NCBI RefSeq assembly: GCF_042652085.1
Contig: NZ_JBHSJF010000002.1
Location: 1 to 64,000 of the forward strand
DNA length: 64,000 nucleotides
Direction: 5' to 3'
Source: Flaviflagellibacter deserti
GTDB taxonomy: Bacteria; Pseudomonadota; Alphaproteobacteria; Rhizobiales; Methylopilaceae
In this document: in pieces, positions 52,004-59,800 of the stretch
How the letters are laid out: every line of letters starts with the position of its first letter
Numbering within the stretch: the first letter of the stretch is position 1
Translations under genes and position numbers: made by a program
Notes under the pieces: model-generated
Told to the model about the DNA's origin: nothing
The model's database searches: none
The model's input: the letters and a program-made list of their open reading frames with translations, nothing else

Positions 52004-52930
52004 TCAGTCGACGATGTCCGTCTGCGTTTTCGGCGTCCGTTCCTTCAGCAGCAGGTAGAGGCCGGCGCCGATGACGACCGCCGCGCCGGCGAGCGTCCAG
52101 ACATCCGGGACATCGGAGAAAACGAGCCAGCCCGTGATCGTCATGAAGACGAGCTCGCAATAGACGAAGGGAGCGAGGATCGGCGCTGGAGCGCGGCCGT
52201 GCGCGAGGATGAGAAGGTAGTGGCCGAATGCCCCCATTGCGCCCGTCGCGATATGCAGGCCCCAGATCCAGCCGCTCTCGGGCCAATGCCAGACGAAGGG
52301 CATGATCGGAGCCAAAGCCAGCGCGCCGAACAGGCCGGTGATCGCGATCGAGGTCTTGGCGCTGTCGTAGGCCGACACGAAACGCGTGGCGATATTGTAG
52401 AATGCGCCGCAGATCGCGTTAGAGAAGGCGAGAAGATAGGCCATCTCGAACGTGCCGACGCCGGGCCGCGTGACCACCAGCACGCCGAGAAAACCGACGC
52501 CGATCGCCGCCATGCGCTTCAGGCCGATCCATTCGCCGAGGATCGGGCCCGCGAAGATCGCGACGAGGAGCGGGGTCGTGAACGAGACGGTGATGGCCTG
52601 GTCGAGTTGCAGGGTCTGCAGCGCCGAGAAATTGAACACCGTCGTGCCGGCCAGCAGAACCGAGCGGAGGAACTGCATTCCGGGCTTTTTCGTCCGCCAG
52701 ATGCCCGGCGAGCTCCACGGGTTCAGCAGGATGCTGATGAAGACGACGTGGAAGACGTAGCGCAGCCACGCGACCTGCAGCGGGCTCTCATAGGACGAGA
52801 GATATTTTGCCGTCGTGTCGAGAATCGAAAAAGTGCCGACCGCGCCGAACATCAAGCTGATGGCGATGATCCTCAACCGACGAGCGGCCTGTGCGTCGTC
52901 AACAAGCATACGGTCTAGCGGCAGAGCCAC
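52004..52930 (-). CDS. EamA/DMT-family transporter
   Basis: 308 residues from a GTG with a GAGGA site upstream. About ten hydrophobic helices in two EamA repeats are visible, with the first repeat ending near GPILGEWIGLKRMAAIGVGFLGVLVV and the second near VFMTITGWLVFSDVP. DMT transporters export or import small metabolites such as amino acids, purines or riboflavin; the substrate here is not apparent from context. Confidence 0.9.
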   Translation of the reverse strand: MALPLDRMLVDDAQAARRLRIIAISLMFGAVGTFSILDTTAKYLSSYESPLQVAWLRYVFHVVFISILLNPWSSPGIWRTKKPGMQFLRSVLLAGTTVFNFSALQTLQLDQAITVSFTTPLLVAIFAGPILGEWIGLKRMAAIGVGFLGVLVVTRPGVGTFEMAYLLAFSNAICGAFYNIATRFVSAYDSAKTSIAITGLFGALALAPIMPFVWHWPESGWIWGLHIATGAMGAFGHYLLILAHGRAPAPILAPFVYCELVFMTITGWLVFSDVPDVWTLAGAAVVIGAGLYLLLKERTPKTQTDIVD

Positions 52931-52965
52931 TTTAGGTTCCTCACGGGAAGTGCCGGGAAAGCAGG

Positions 52966-53733
52966 CTAGGAATGAACCTGCACGGCCTGCTTGTCGAGGC
53001 CGGAATCCCCTCTAAGTGCCTTGGAAATCTGCCGTGCGGTTTCCGCATAGCTAACGGAGGTCCGGAATGCCTCCGAGCGCGGATATTGCTCGGCGACGCC
53101 GATGTCCTCGACAACACGACCCGGCCGCGTGCTCATCACGACGATGCGGTTCGACAGATAGACCGCCTCGAACACCGAATGAGTGACGAAGACAATCGTG
53201 CAGCGAAGCCGTTCGCGGATCGCCAGCAACTCGTCGTTCAGCCGGAAACGGGTCATCTCGTCGAGCGCGGCGAAGGGCTCGTCGAGGAGGAGGACTTCCG
53301 GCTTCGACACCAGCGCCCGCGCGAGCGATACGCGCATCTTCATGCCGCCGGACAATTGGTCCGGGCGCGCCTCGGCGAAATCCTCAAGCCCCACCAGCTC
53401 GAGCGCCTGTTCGATACGCTCCCTGGCATGGGCGCGCGAAACGCCCCGGAGGCGTAGCGGCAGCCAGACATTGGCGAATGCGCTCGCCCAAGGCATGAGC
53501 GTGGGCTCCTGGAAGACGAAACCGATCTCGGGGCGCGCACCGCTCCAGGCAACATGGCCGGAGGACGGCTCGTCGAGACCTGCGATCAGCCGCAGGACGG
53601 TGGATTTGCCGCAGCCGGACGGGCCGATCAAAGTCACCACGTCCTCGCGTTCGATCGAGAGGTCGAAGTCGTCGAGGGCCGAGACGCCGTTTGGGAAGCG
53701 TTTGGAAAGGCTGGAAAGGCGCAGAAGCGGCAT
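52966..53733 (-). CDS. ABC transporter ATP-binding protein, SsuB/TauB/nitrate type, orphan
   Basis: 255 residues from the ATG at 53733; the frame continues upstream to a TTG at 53769. Walker A GPSGCGKST, signature motif LSGGMKMRVSLARAL and Walker B VLLLDEPFAALDEMTR are intact, with the TRPGRVVED segment typical of sulfonate, taurine, nitrate and thiamin-precursor importers. No permease or binding protein gene is adjacent on either side, so its partners must be elsewhere, or the cluster was broken. Confidence 0.9.
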   Translation of the reverse strand: MPLLRLSSLSKRFPNGVSALDDFDLSIEREDVVTLIGPSGCGKSTVLRLIAGLDEPSSGHVAWSGARPEIGFVFQEPTLMPWASAFANVWLPLRLRGVSRAHARERIEQALELVGLEDFAEARPDQLSGGMKMRVSLARALVSKPEVLLLDEPFAALDEMTRFRLNDELLAIRERLRCTIVFVTHSVFEAVYLSNRIVVMSTRPGRVVEDIGVAEQYPRSEAFRTSVSYAETARQISKALRGDSGLDKQAVQVHS

Positions 53734-53819
53734 CGCGCGCACGCTCTGCGGAAGGTCGGGCGGGGTCAAGAAAAAAGACGGGCGACCACAGCGTGCCGCC
53801 CGTCTCGATCATCCAGTCG

Positions 53820-54212
53820 TCACCACCAATAACGGCCCCGGAAGCAACCCCAGCGAAGCTCGCCCCAACGGTTGCGATACCAGCCGCATCTGCGCCGGCG
53901 GTAGTAGCCTCCGCCGCCATACCAGCGGCGGCGATAACGTGGATACCAACGGCGGCGCCGGGAGCCATACCAGCGGCGGCCTCTCCGATAACCCCTTCGA
54001 TAACCGCGACGGTAGGAACGACGGCGTCCTCCCCGCCCACGGCCACGACGCTGGACCTCGTGAAGATCGTCATTGCCGTCAATGTCCGCGTCGGGCGGCA
54101 CGGCCTGCGCCGCAGCCCCGCTGAGAGCAGCGGAAGCGGGCTTCGGTAGTGTGGCCAGAGCAGCGGTGCCGGCTACACCCAGCAGCCCCGCCAAGAACAC
54201 ACGTCTGTCCAT
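53820..54212 (-). CDS. Tat-exported Arg/Tyr/Gly-rich basic protein
   Basis: 130 residues from the ATG at 54212, after a GGGAGGAG site. The N-terminus has a twin-arginine motif (DRRVFLAG) and a hydrophobic core ending in PASAA, so it should be exported folded by the Tat system. After a short acidic linker (DADIDGNDD) residues about 56-130 are extremely basic: repeated YRRG and RRRWY units, several Gly and Trp, and two Cys. Short secreted proteins like this are sometimes labelled protamine-like in Hyphomicrobiales. Function unknown. Confidence 0.75.
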   Translation of the reverse strand: MDRRVFLAGLLGVAGTAALATLPKPASAALSGAAAQAVPPDADIDGNDDLHEVQRRGRGRGGRRRSYRRGYRRGYRRGRRWYGSRRRRWYPRYRRRWYGGGGYYRRRRCGWYRNRWGELRWGCFRGRYWW

Positions 54213-54437
54213 GAACGCGTCTCCTCCCTGTTCGCCTTTTGTAGAAGACAAGTGCGCGGGCCGGCGCAAGGTTCCACAGAAAATCAAGGTGAAACGGGCG
54301 GGTTGTCCGGGATGGTCTGCACGCCGAAGTTGGACCGTGCTCCGGACAGATACGTAGAGCGCCTTAGTAGGCGAAGAGCGATTGGCGATGCAGAATAGAT
54401 GCGCCGCGCATGCCATGCGCAGCGCGAGGCCCTCCCG

Positions 54438-54680
54438 ATGAGCGAAGTACTGGCTAAATTTGCGCAGGACGTCGTGCGTCTCGTCGAAAAGCGAGACGGT
54501 GAGGTGGCGATCGAGGTGCTCGCCGCGGCATATGCCGAGGAGGTCGGACCACGCTCCGAGTTCCATCTCGGATTGGGTTACGGCATTGCCGAGCATTGGC
54601 TTGAAACGAGCGAGGGCAAGGTGCGCTCCCTCCGGCGCGGTTCGCGGCGGCGGGCCAAGCCTTGGCGGGCTGCGTCGTAG
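54438..54680 (+). CDS. Small hypothetical protein
   Basis: 80 residues from an ATG with GAGG eight bases upstream. Residues 1-55 look like a genuine compact helical protein (AKFAQDVVRLVEKRDGEVAIEVLAAAYAEEVG), ending in a basic tail RRGSRRRAKPWR. I do not recognise it. It stops 39 bases before the DUF1275 gene, on the same strand. Confidence 0.45.
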   Translation: MSEVLAKFAQDVVRLVEKRDGEVAIEVLAAAYAEEVGPRSEFHLGLGYGIAEHWLETSEGKVRSLRRGSRRRAKPWRAAS

Positions 54681-54719
54681 CGCGCATTCTGGTGGGCGAC
54701 CGACTCAACCCGCCCACCC

Positions 54720-55358
54720 ATGATCCATTACAAGAAACGCCTTCAGATCCTGGCAATCTGCCTGTCGGCCCTTGCCGGCTATGTCGATGCGCTCGGCTTC
54801 CTGAAGCTCGGCGGATTCTTCGTTTCGTTCATGTCCGGCAATTCGACCCGGATGTCGGTCGGGCTGATGGAGCGGGCCTCCGACGCCGCGGTGGCCGGCG
54901 CGCTCATTTCGACTTTCGTGATTGGCGTGGTGTTCGGCTCGTTCGTCAGCCACGCAGCGGGCCGGCATCGCCGTCCGGCCGTGCTCGGGCTCGTCGCGCT
55001 GCTCCTCGGCTGCGGCGCGATGCTTGACCATCTGGCGCCCGCCTATCTCGCCGTCGGCGCGGTGGTGCTGGCGATGGGCGCCGAAAACGCCGTCTTCCAG
55101 CGCGACGGCGAGGTCTCGATCGGGCTGACCTACATGACCGGTACCCTGGTCAAGTTCGGGCAGAGGCTGACCGGGGCATTCCTGGGCGGGCACCGCCTCG
55201 CCTGGCTGCCGTATCTCTTGCTCTGGATCGGGCTGATCTCCGGGGCGGCCGCCGGAGCGGCGGTCTATCCGATCTACGGCTTCGCCGCGCTGTGGTTCGG
55301 CGCGGGTGTCGCGGCCACGTTGGCGGTTGTGACGATCTTCCTCCACGTCGAGGATTGA
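54720..55358 (+). CDS. DUF1275 (YoaK-like) membrane protein
   Basis: 212 residues with about six membrane helices. The characteristic segments are LSALAGYVDALGFLKLGGFFVSFMSGNSTRM near the N-terminus and ENAVFQRDGEVSIGLTYMTGTLVKFGQRL in the middle. YoaK/DUF1275 proteins are widespread inner-membrane proteins of unknown transport function. After its stop begins the gene-poor block to 56110. Confidence 0.88.
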   Translation: MIHYKKRLQILAICLSALAGYVDALGFLKLGGFFVSFMSGNSTRMSVGLMERASDAAVAGALISTFVIGVVFGSFVSHAAGRHRRPAVLGLVALLLGCGAMLDHLAPAYLAVGAVVLAMGAENAVFQRDGEVSIGLTYMTGTLVKFGQRLTGAFLGGHRLAWLPYLLLWIGLISGAAAGAAVYPIYGFAALWFGAGVAATLAVVTIFLHVED

Positions 55359-55544
55359 GCGGCCGCTTTCCGGGGCGGCGCAGCCGAGCCCGGAATCCAT
55401 AACCCCTGTGTGGATGATCGAACCGGGGCGCTGCGGCGTATGGGTCCCGGGCTCCGCTTCGCGGCCCCGGGACACGGGAGCGCACGAATTCGGCTTCCGT
55501 CCCTGAAAGCTCTCACGTCTCAAACAGCATTTCCCCTGGAGGGA

Positions 55545-55658
55545 TGCGCGGGACGTCGGGAGATCGACCTCTCCCAAGGCGGTCTGGCCTGATTGTGAAA
55601 AGGGCCAAACCAATTGTTTTGCTCACCTCGGGAGGACGCTCTCGCGACGTCCCGCGCA
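55545..55658. repeat. Long-range inverted repeat
   Basis: TGCGCGGGACGTCG at 55545-55558 has an exact complement at 55645-55658, with 86 bases between that include an AT-rich stretch near 55600-55622. It could be the terminal repeats of a small non-autonomous element; I see no target duplication. Confidence 0.6.
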
Positions 55659-55962
55659 CGGTGTTTGAGGCTTGCTGCGTGCAGCCCCCGGAGGCTTAAC
55701 TTTCTGGCCTCCGCTGGTCGGTGCCTCTCTCCCCCGGACGGTCGGGTCCGTCCTGCAGGGAAAGTCCGAAGCGCACCCGCGTGACGGGAGTCCATCCCGT
55801 CGGGACCGCATGCCTTGGGCCTCCGGATCTCGGTCGCGAACCTCGACCCGGCCACCGCACTCCCGATCCACCACAACGACGCCTCGCGATGACGCCCTCC
55901 GTGACCGGAAGCGGGGAATATGTGGCATGGATTAGGAATAAAGTCAAGATCAGCGTGTGGCG

Positions 55963-56070
55963 ATGAAGCCGGCGCGTTCCTCGTCGGGCACCGAGTTCGT
56001 CAACCGCAAGGGTTGGGTCTCGCGCTCGACCGGCGGCAAGGACAAGGCGGCGTCTTCAGCATACGCTTGA
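55963..56070 (+). CDS. Possible 35-residue basic peptide
   Basis: ATG at 55963, TGA at 56068-56070. The product is basic and polar with GTEFVNRKGWVSRSTGGKDK in the middle, unlike random GC-rich translation. There is no clear ribosome site. It may be a real small gene or the remnant of a longer one lost when the neighbouring island arrived. Confidence 0.3.
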   Translation: MKPARSSSGTEFVNRKGWVSRSTGGKDKAASSAYA

Positions 56071-56110
56071 GAACCGAATCCCGCCGATCAGCACCTTTGA
56101 GTCATCGGAC

Positions 56111-56620
56111 ATGTCTAAGACCCACGATCCTGGTGATGACAGAGTCATATGGGTGCACGAACTCAGTCTATGGCAGCAAGTTCAAATCGGGCTGGGCGAA
56201 TACTGGATCGCCTTCTCCAATTTGGAGGGCACGCTGATTTCAACGACAGCGGCGCTGATGGGAATGAAGCACTCGGCCCTGGCTTACATCCTTCGCGACG
56301 TGCAATTCCAAGCCCGTCTTACGCTCTTTAGGCGGTCAGTGAGCGCAGCCGTTCCAGATGAAGGCTTTCGCAAGCGGGCCATAGCACTTGCCAATCGCGC
56401 AGGCACGGCGGCTGAATTTCGAAATCGGGTCGCGCACGCTTCATTCATCCATCACGGCGAGCTTGGAATAACGATGGTGAAGGACGGAGAGCATCCGTTC
56501 CAACCTCTCGCAGGCGGTGAGGCGATCAACTACGAAACCTTCGCACAAAAATCCCGCGCCGCGGATCTCCTATCGTCCGAATTTTCCTCATGGCTCCGAG
56601 AATGGAATGCCAACAGCTGA
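56111..56620 (+). CDS. HEPN-like protein 1
   Basis: 169 residues, mostly helical and without membrane segments. It contains RNRVAH at about residues 104-109, which fits the Rx4H signature of HEPN domains in its usual context, a Glu-Phe before and hydrophobic residues after. HEPN proteins are often metal-independent RNases in toxin-antitoxin and defence systems; others are non-catalytic. Base composition is visibly more A/T-rich than the flanks, suggesting transfer. The stop overlaps the start of the next gene (TGATG), and that gene has the same motif. Weak ribosome site. Family assignment is by motif only. Confidence 0.6.
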   Translation: MSKTHDPGDDRVIWVHELSLWQQVQIGLGEYWIAFSNLEGTLISTTAALMGMKHSALAYILRDVQFQARLTLFRRSVSAAVPDEGFRKRAIALANRAGTAAEFRNRVAHASFIHHGELGITMVKDGEHPFQPLAGGEAINYETFAQKSRAADLLSSEFSSWLREWNANS

Positions 56621-57033
56621 TGCCCAACCCGCTTTCTCGAATGCGTCCTAACGCGAACCTAGTCATATCAGCCGACGTGCTGAATGACCGGCCACAGCTT
56701 GCGGCGTTGATGCTAGCCTGCATCTCCGCTTGGGCGCACCTGGAATCCTATCTCATAGGCGCTGTGGTCGATTGGATCGGAGAAGACGCAGAGGAAGCGG
56801 TCTACGCACTGGTCAACGCCAGAAGCTCGAAGGCTCAAAAAGAACTGATTCTGGAGCGGTGCCGAAAGGTTCTCGCCGCAGACCAACTTGAGATACTGGA
56901 GGCGATCATTGAAGCATCCGACGCGACCGCCAAGAGCCGCAATCGCCTAGCCCATTGGGTGCCTGCGATCTGTCCAGAACTTCCAGACCACATTCTCCTC
57001 TGCGATCCCAAAGCGTCGTGGCGGATCGGGTGA
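56620..57033 (+). CDS. HEPN-like protein 2, probably truncated
   Basis: 137 residues from the ATG at 56620, sharing one base with the upstream stop. A frame open back to 56590 is rejected. The helical body (SAWAHLESYLIGAVVDWIGED, then KAQKELILERCRKVL) leads to SRNRLAHW, again the Rx4H motif, with Arg about 107 and His 112. The domain is followed by CDPKASWRIG and a stop, where relatives would be expected to go on. The next frame carries a plausible continuation to 57329, so this may be a frameshifted gene. Confidence 0.55.
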   Translation: MPNPLSRMRPNANLVISADVLNDRPQLAALMLACISAWAHLESYLIGAVVDWIGEDAEEAVYALVNARSSKAQKELILERCRKVLAADQLEILEAIIEASDATAKSRNRLAHWVPAICPELPDHILLCDPKASWRIG

Positions 57034-57329
57034 TATCCGGCGAGAAGTTGAGGAACCTGACCAATCCGGCCTATTCGAACGAAGCCATCTCTGAACTCGC
57101 AGAAAAGGCCCGCGAAGTTCTCAGCGCCGGGATTCTCGTTTTCTCGGAGAAGGATTTCTCCGTATTGTCAGACGAGATTTGGACGCTCAATCGCGCGACT
57201 GAAGAGCTTCGTTCGCTCGTTTCGAATGCTCCGTGGCGAGACGAGTCACGTCACTGGCTAGAGCACGAGTCTTTAATTCAGAGAAGTATATCACGTCTGA
57301 GATCGCGTCGGAGCAGTGCTCCTGCGTGA
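57000..57329 (+). pseudogene. Likely out-of-frame C-terminal part of HEPN-like protein 2
   Basis: In the frame one base back, from 57000, the translation QSVVADRVISGEKLRNLTN continues with good-looking helical sequence (NEAISELAEKAREVL, TLNRATEELRSLVSN) up to about 57240, then becomes Arg/Ser-rich until the stop. A single-base deletion near 57000-57030 would explain the break. There is no slippery heptamer that would support programmed frameshifting. Confidence 0.4.
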
Positions 57330-57375
57330 CCTCGTAGACGACATTCCAAAGATCATCCTCCGAAATGTGGATCAT
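57187..57375 (-). CDS. Possible small hypothetical protein, antisense to the HEPN remnant
   Basis: 62 residues from an ATG at 57375 (the frame is open to 57450). The translation, with ISEDDLWNVVYEVTQEHCSDAISDV and a Lys/Arg/Ala-rich end, has the look of a real helical protein, but it overlaps the 3' part of the plus-strand remnant, so at most one is likely functional here. The ribosome site is weak. Confidence 0.25.
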   Translation of the reverse strand: MIHISEDDLWNVVYEVTQEHCSDAISDVIYFSELKTRALASDVTRLATEHSKRANEALQSRD

Positions 57376-57493
57376 CGGAGAGACAGGCTTAGGAACCACC
57401 GCGTCGTACGTGCGCGCCGCAGTGATGCCAGCCCAATCGGTGCTGGCCATCGATTCGGGCGAGGGGTCGCTGCGAAGGAGCCGCGAGGTCTAT

Positions 57494-57548
57494 CCCCTCA
57501 CCCCGCTCGGCCTGCCGGCCGAGTCGGCCCTCTCCCATTGGGAGAGGG
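57494..57548. repeat. Palindromic intergenic repeat, family 2 copy C
   Basis: CCCCTCACCCCGCTCGG, hairpin of CTCGGCC and GGCCGAG, then CCTCTCCC paired with GGGAGAGG around ATT. It follows the plan of 25674-25732 and 37627-37685 and lies directly after the thiC stop, where it may terminate transcription. Confidence 0.78.
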
Positions 57549-57557
57549 CGGGGCGCC

Positions 57558-59447
57558 TCAGCTCAGCGCCTTGTTGCTTTCCTTCACCGCGTCTTCCGCG
57601 ACATAAACCTCGCCGCCCATGGCCATGAACTTCTCGCTCATTTCCGCCATGCCGGACTCGGCCTTGGCCAGGTCCATCTGCGGGTCGTTGAGCGAGGCGG
57701 CGTAGTCGCGGACGTCCTGCGTGATCTTCATCGAGCAGAATTTCGGGCCGCACATCGAGCAGAAATGCGCGACCTTGTGGGCGTCCTTCGGCAGCGTCTC
57801 GTCGTGGAATTCGCGTGCGGTGGTCGGGTCGAGGCCGATGTTGAACTGGTCTTCCCAGCGGAAATCGAACCTTGCCTTCGACAGCGCGTCGTCGCGGAGC
57901 TGTGCGGCCGGATGACCCTTGGCGAGGTCGGCGGCGTGGGCGGCGATTTTGTAGGTGATCACGCCGGTCTTCACGTCGTTCTTGTCCGGCAGGCCGAGAT
58001 GTTCCTTCGGCGTGACGTAGCAGAGCATGGCGCAGCCGAACCAGCCGATCATCGCGGCCCCGATGCCCGAGGTGATGTGGTCGTAGCCCGGCGCGATGTC
58101 GGTCGTGAGCGGTCCGAGCGTGTAGAAGGGGGCTTCGCCGCACTCCTTGAGCTGCTTGTCCATGTTGATCTTGATCTTGTGCATCGGCACGTGGCCGGGG
58201 CCCTCGATCATGACCTGGCAGCCCTTCTGCCAGGCGATCTGCGTCAGCTCGCCGAGGGTCTCCAGCTCCGCGAACTGGGCGCGGTCGTTGGCGTCGTAGA
58301 TCGAGCCGGGACGCAGGCCGTCGCCGAGCGAGAACGAGACGTCGTAGCGGCGCATCAGGTCGCAGATCTCGTCGAAGCGCTCGTAGAGGAAGCTCTCCTT
58401 GTGATGGGCGAGGCACCACTTGGCCATGATCGAGCCGCCGCGCGAGACGATGCCGGTCATGCGGTTGGCGGTCAGCGGCACGTAGGGCAGGCGGACGCCG
58501 GCATGGATGGTGAAGTAGTCGACGCCCTGCTCGCACTGCTCGATCAGAGTGTCCTTGTAGACCTCCCAGTCGAGCTTGACCGGGTCGCCGCCGACCTTCT
58601 CCAGCGCCTGGTAGATCGGCACCGTGCCGACCGGGACCGGGGCGTTGCGGATGATCCAGTCGCGGGTGTTGTGGATGTTCCTGCCCGTTGACAGGTCCAT
58701 GATCGTGTCGGCGCCCCAGCGGATCGCCCAGACCAGCTTCTCGACTTCCTCGGCGACCGACGACGAGACGGCGGAATTGCCGATGTTCGCGTTGATTTTC
58801 ACTAGGAAGTTGCGGCCGATGATCATCGGCTCGAGTTCGGCGTGGTTGATGTTCGACGGGATGATGGCGCGGCCGCGGGCGATCTCGTCGCGGACGAATT
58901 CCGGCGTGATGTGCTCGGGCAGCGAGGTGCCGAAGCTTTCGCCGTCGGCCAGCGCGGAGGCGGCGCGATCCAGCACCTCCCTGCGGCCGAGGTTCTCGCG
59001 CTCGGCGACGTAGATCATCTCCTTGGTGATGATGCCGGCGCGGGCGAATTCGTATTGCGTGATCGGCGCGTCGCCGACGCCGCGCAGCGGCTGGTGGGCG
59101 ATCGGGAAGGCCTGGGCGAGGTGGCTGCCCGAGACATTGCCGTTGTCTTCCGGCTTGATGATGCGGCCGTCATAGCTCTCGACGCCGCCGCGCTCCTTGA
59201 CCCATTCGACGCGCCGGCGCGGCAGGCCGGCTTCGAGATCGACCTTGTAGTCGGGGTCGGTATAGGGGCCGGACGTGTCGTAGACGCGGAGCTTCGGCTC
59301 GTCGGGGGAGGTGAGCGTGATCTCGCGGATCGGCACCTTCACGTCCGCGGCGTGGGCGCTCGTCACATAGATCTTCTCGGACGCGGGCATCGGCCCGGTG
59401 GTGACGCCGGCCTCGATGAAGTCGTTGGGAGAGAATGGCTTGTTCAC
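57558..59447 (-). CDS. thiC: Phosphomethylpyrimidine synthase ThiC
   Basis: 629 residues from a GTG at 59447 with a GAGGAG site eight bases upstream. ThiC is a radical-SAM enzyme that rearranges AIR into the thiamin pyrimidine HMP-P. The C-terminal Fe-S cluster motif CSMCGPKFC is at about residue 560. The conserved MIGWFGCAMLCYVTPKEH and GPGHVPMHKIK segments are present, and the N-terminal ThiC-associated domain is complete. It stands alone without other thi genes. A TPP riboswitch lies upstream at 59531-59630. Confidence 0.97.
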   Translation of the reverse strand: MNKPFSPNDFIEAGVTTGPMPASEKIYVTSAHAADVKVPIREITLTSPDEPKLRVYDTSGPYTDPDYKVDLEAGLPRRRVEWVKERGGVESYDGRIIKPEDNGNVSGSHLAQAFPIAHQPLRGVGDAPITQYEFARAGIITKEMIYVAERENLGRREVLDRAASALADGESFGTSLPEHITPEFVRDEIARGRAIIPSNINHAELEPMIIGRNFLVKINANIGNSAVSSSVAEEVEKLVWAIRWGADTIMDLSTGRNIHNTRDWIIRNAPVPVGTVPIYQALEKVGGDPVKLDWEVYKDTLIEQCEQGVDYFTIHAGVRLPYVPLTANRMTGIVSRGGSIMAKWCLAHHKESFLYERFDEICDLMRRYDVSFSLGDGLRPGSIYDANDRAQFAELETLGELTQIAWQKGCQVMIEGPGHVPMHKIKINMDKQLKECGEAPFYTLGPLTTDIAPGYDHITSGIGAAMIGWFGCAMLCYVTPKEHLGLPDKNDVKTGVITYKIAAHAADLAKGHPAAQLRDDALSKARFDFRWEDQFNIGLDPTTAREFHDETLPKDAHKVAHFCSMCGPKFCSMKITQDVRDYAASLNDPQMDLAKAESGMAEMSEKFMAMGGEVYVAEDAVKESNKALS

Positions 59448-59530
59448 GAAGGATCTCCTCGTTCGCACAAAGGGAGATCCGGCGATGGAGGAGGATGTGC
59501 GGGTGGAGGAATCTCACCTTGGCCCGCGTG

Positions 59531-59630
59531 CCCGTCCCTTCGCCGGCATGACCCGGATCAGGTTCAAAGGGTCACCGCGCTGCCTGACGGCCGTCGGTCT
59601 CTCAGTCCCTTCGCGGGACTCCCCTCGGTT
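59531..59630 (-). promoter_or_regulatory. TPP (THI-box) riboswitch
   Basis: Read on the minus strand, the region shows the THI-box landmarks in order: GGGGAGTCCC, GACTGAGAG, then ACCCTTTGAACCTGATCCGG and a closing ATGCCGGCGAAGGGA. It is the thiamin pyrophosphate aptamer in the leader of thiC, 84 bases before its start codon. TPP binding should reduce thiC expression. Confidence 0.95.
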
Positions 59631-59800
59631 TGTGACGACGATTCTTTAGAGCATTTCCGAGCTGGGTCAACCGTCTAAAGTCCGTTCAAATCCAGTTGAT
59701 CGGGCACCTGCCACCATAAGCCTGCCGCCTTCGGGACCCTATTTAGTGCTTGGAAGGACAACCATTCCGGCTGCCCCGAACACATCAAAGAGGTCCTTCG

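Larger units (their letters stand above)
55359..56110. other. Gene-poor block with nested inverted repeats
   Basis: About 750 bases with no convincing gene, apart from a possible 35-codon frame at 55963. Its left part (about 55365-55485) has GC-rich dyads such as CCGGGCTC and GGCCCCGGG that recall the third repeat type near 38222. At 55545-55658 lies a perfect 14-base inverted repeat. A further hairpin GGACGG/CCGTCC is near 55736-55753, and the minus strand has overlapping open frames (55520-55947) of poor quality. It reads like a decayed or repeated element. Confidence 0.5.

Noticed and set aside
55520..55947. Minus-strand frames in the gene-poor block as genes
   Set aside because: Arg/Pro/Gly-rich, mutually overlapping and without ribosome sites; left as unassigned block.
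57000..57033. Programmed -1 frameshift in the second HEPN-like gene
   Set aside because: The zero-frame codons CCC AAA cannot re-pair in the -1 frame and no slippery heptamer is present; mutation or sequence error is simpler.
57490..58536. 348-codon minus-strand frame within thiC in another frame
   Set aside because: It overlaps the conserved ThiC sequence completely and has Arg/Pro-rich shadow composition.
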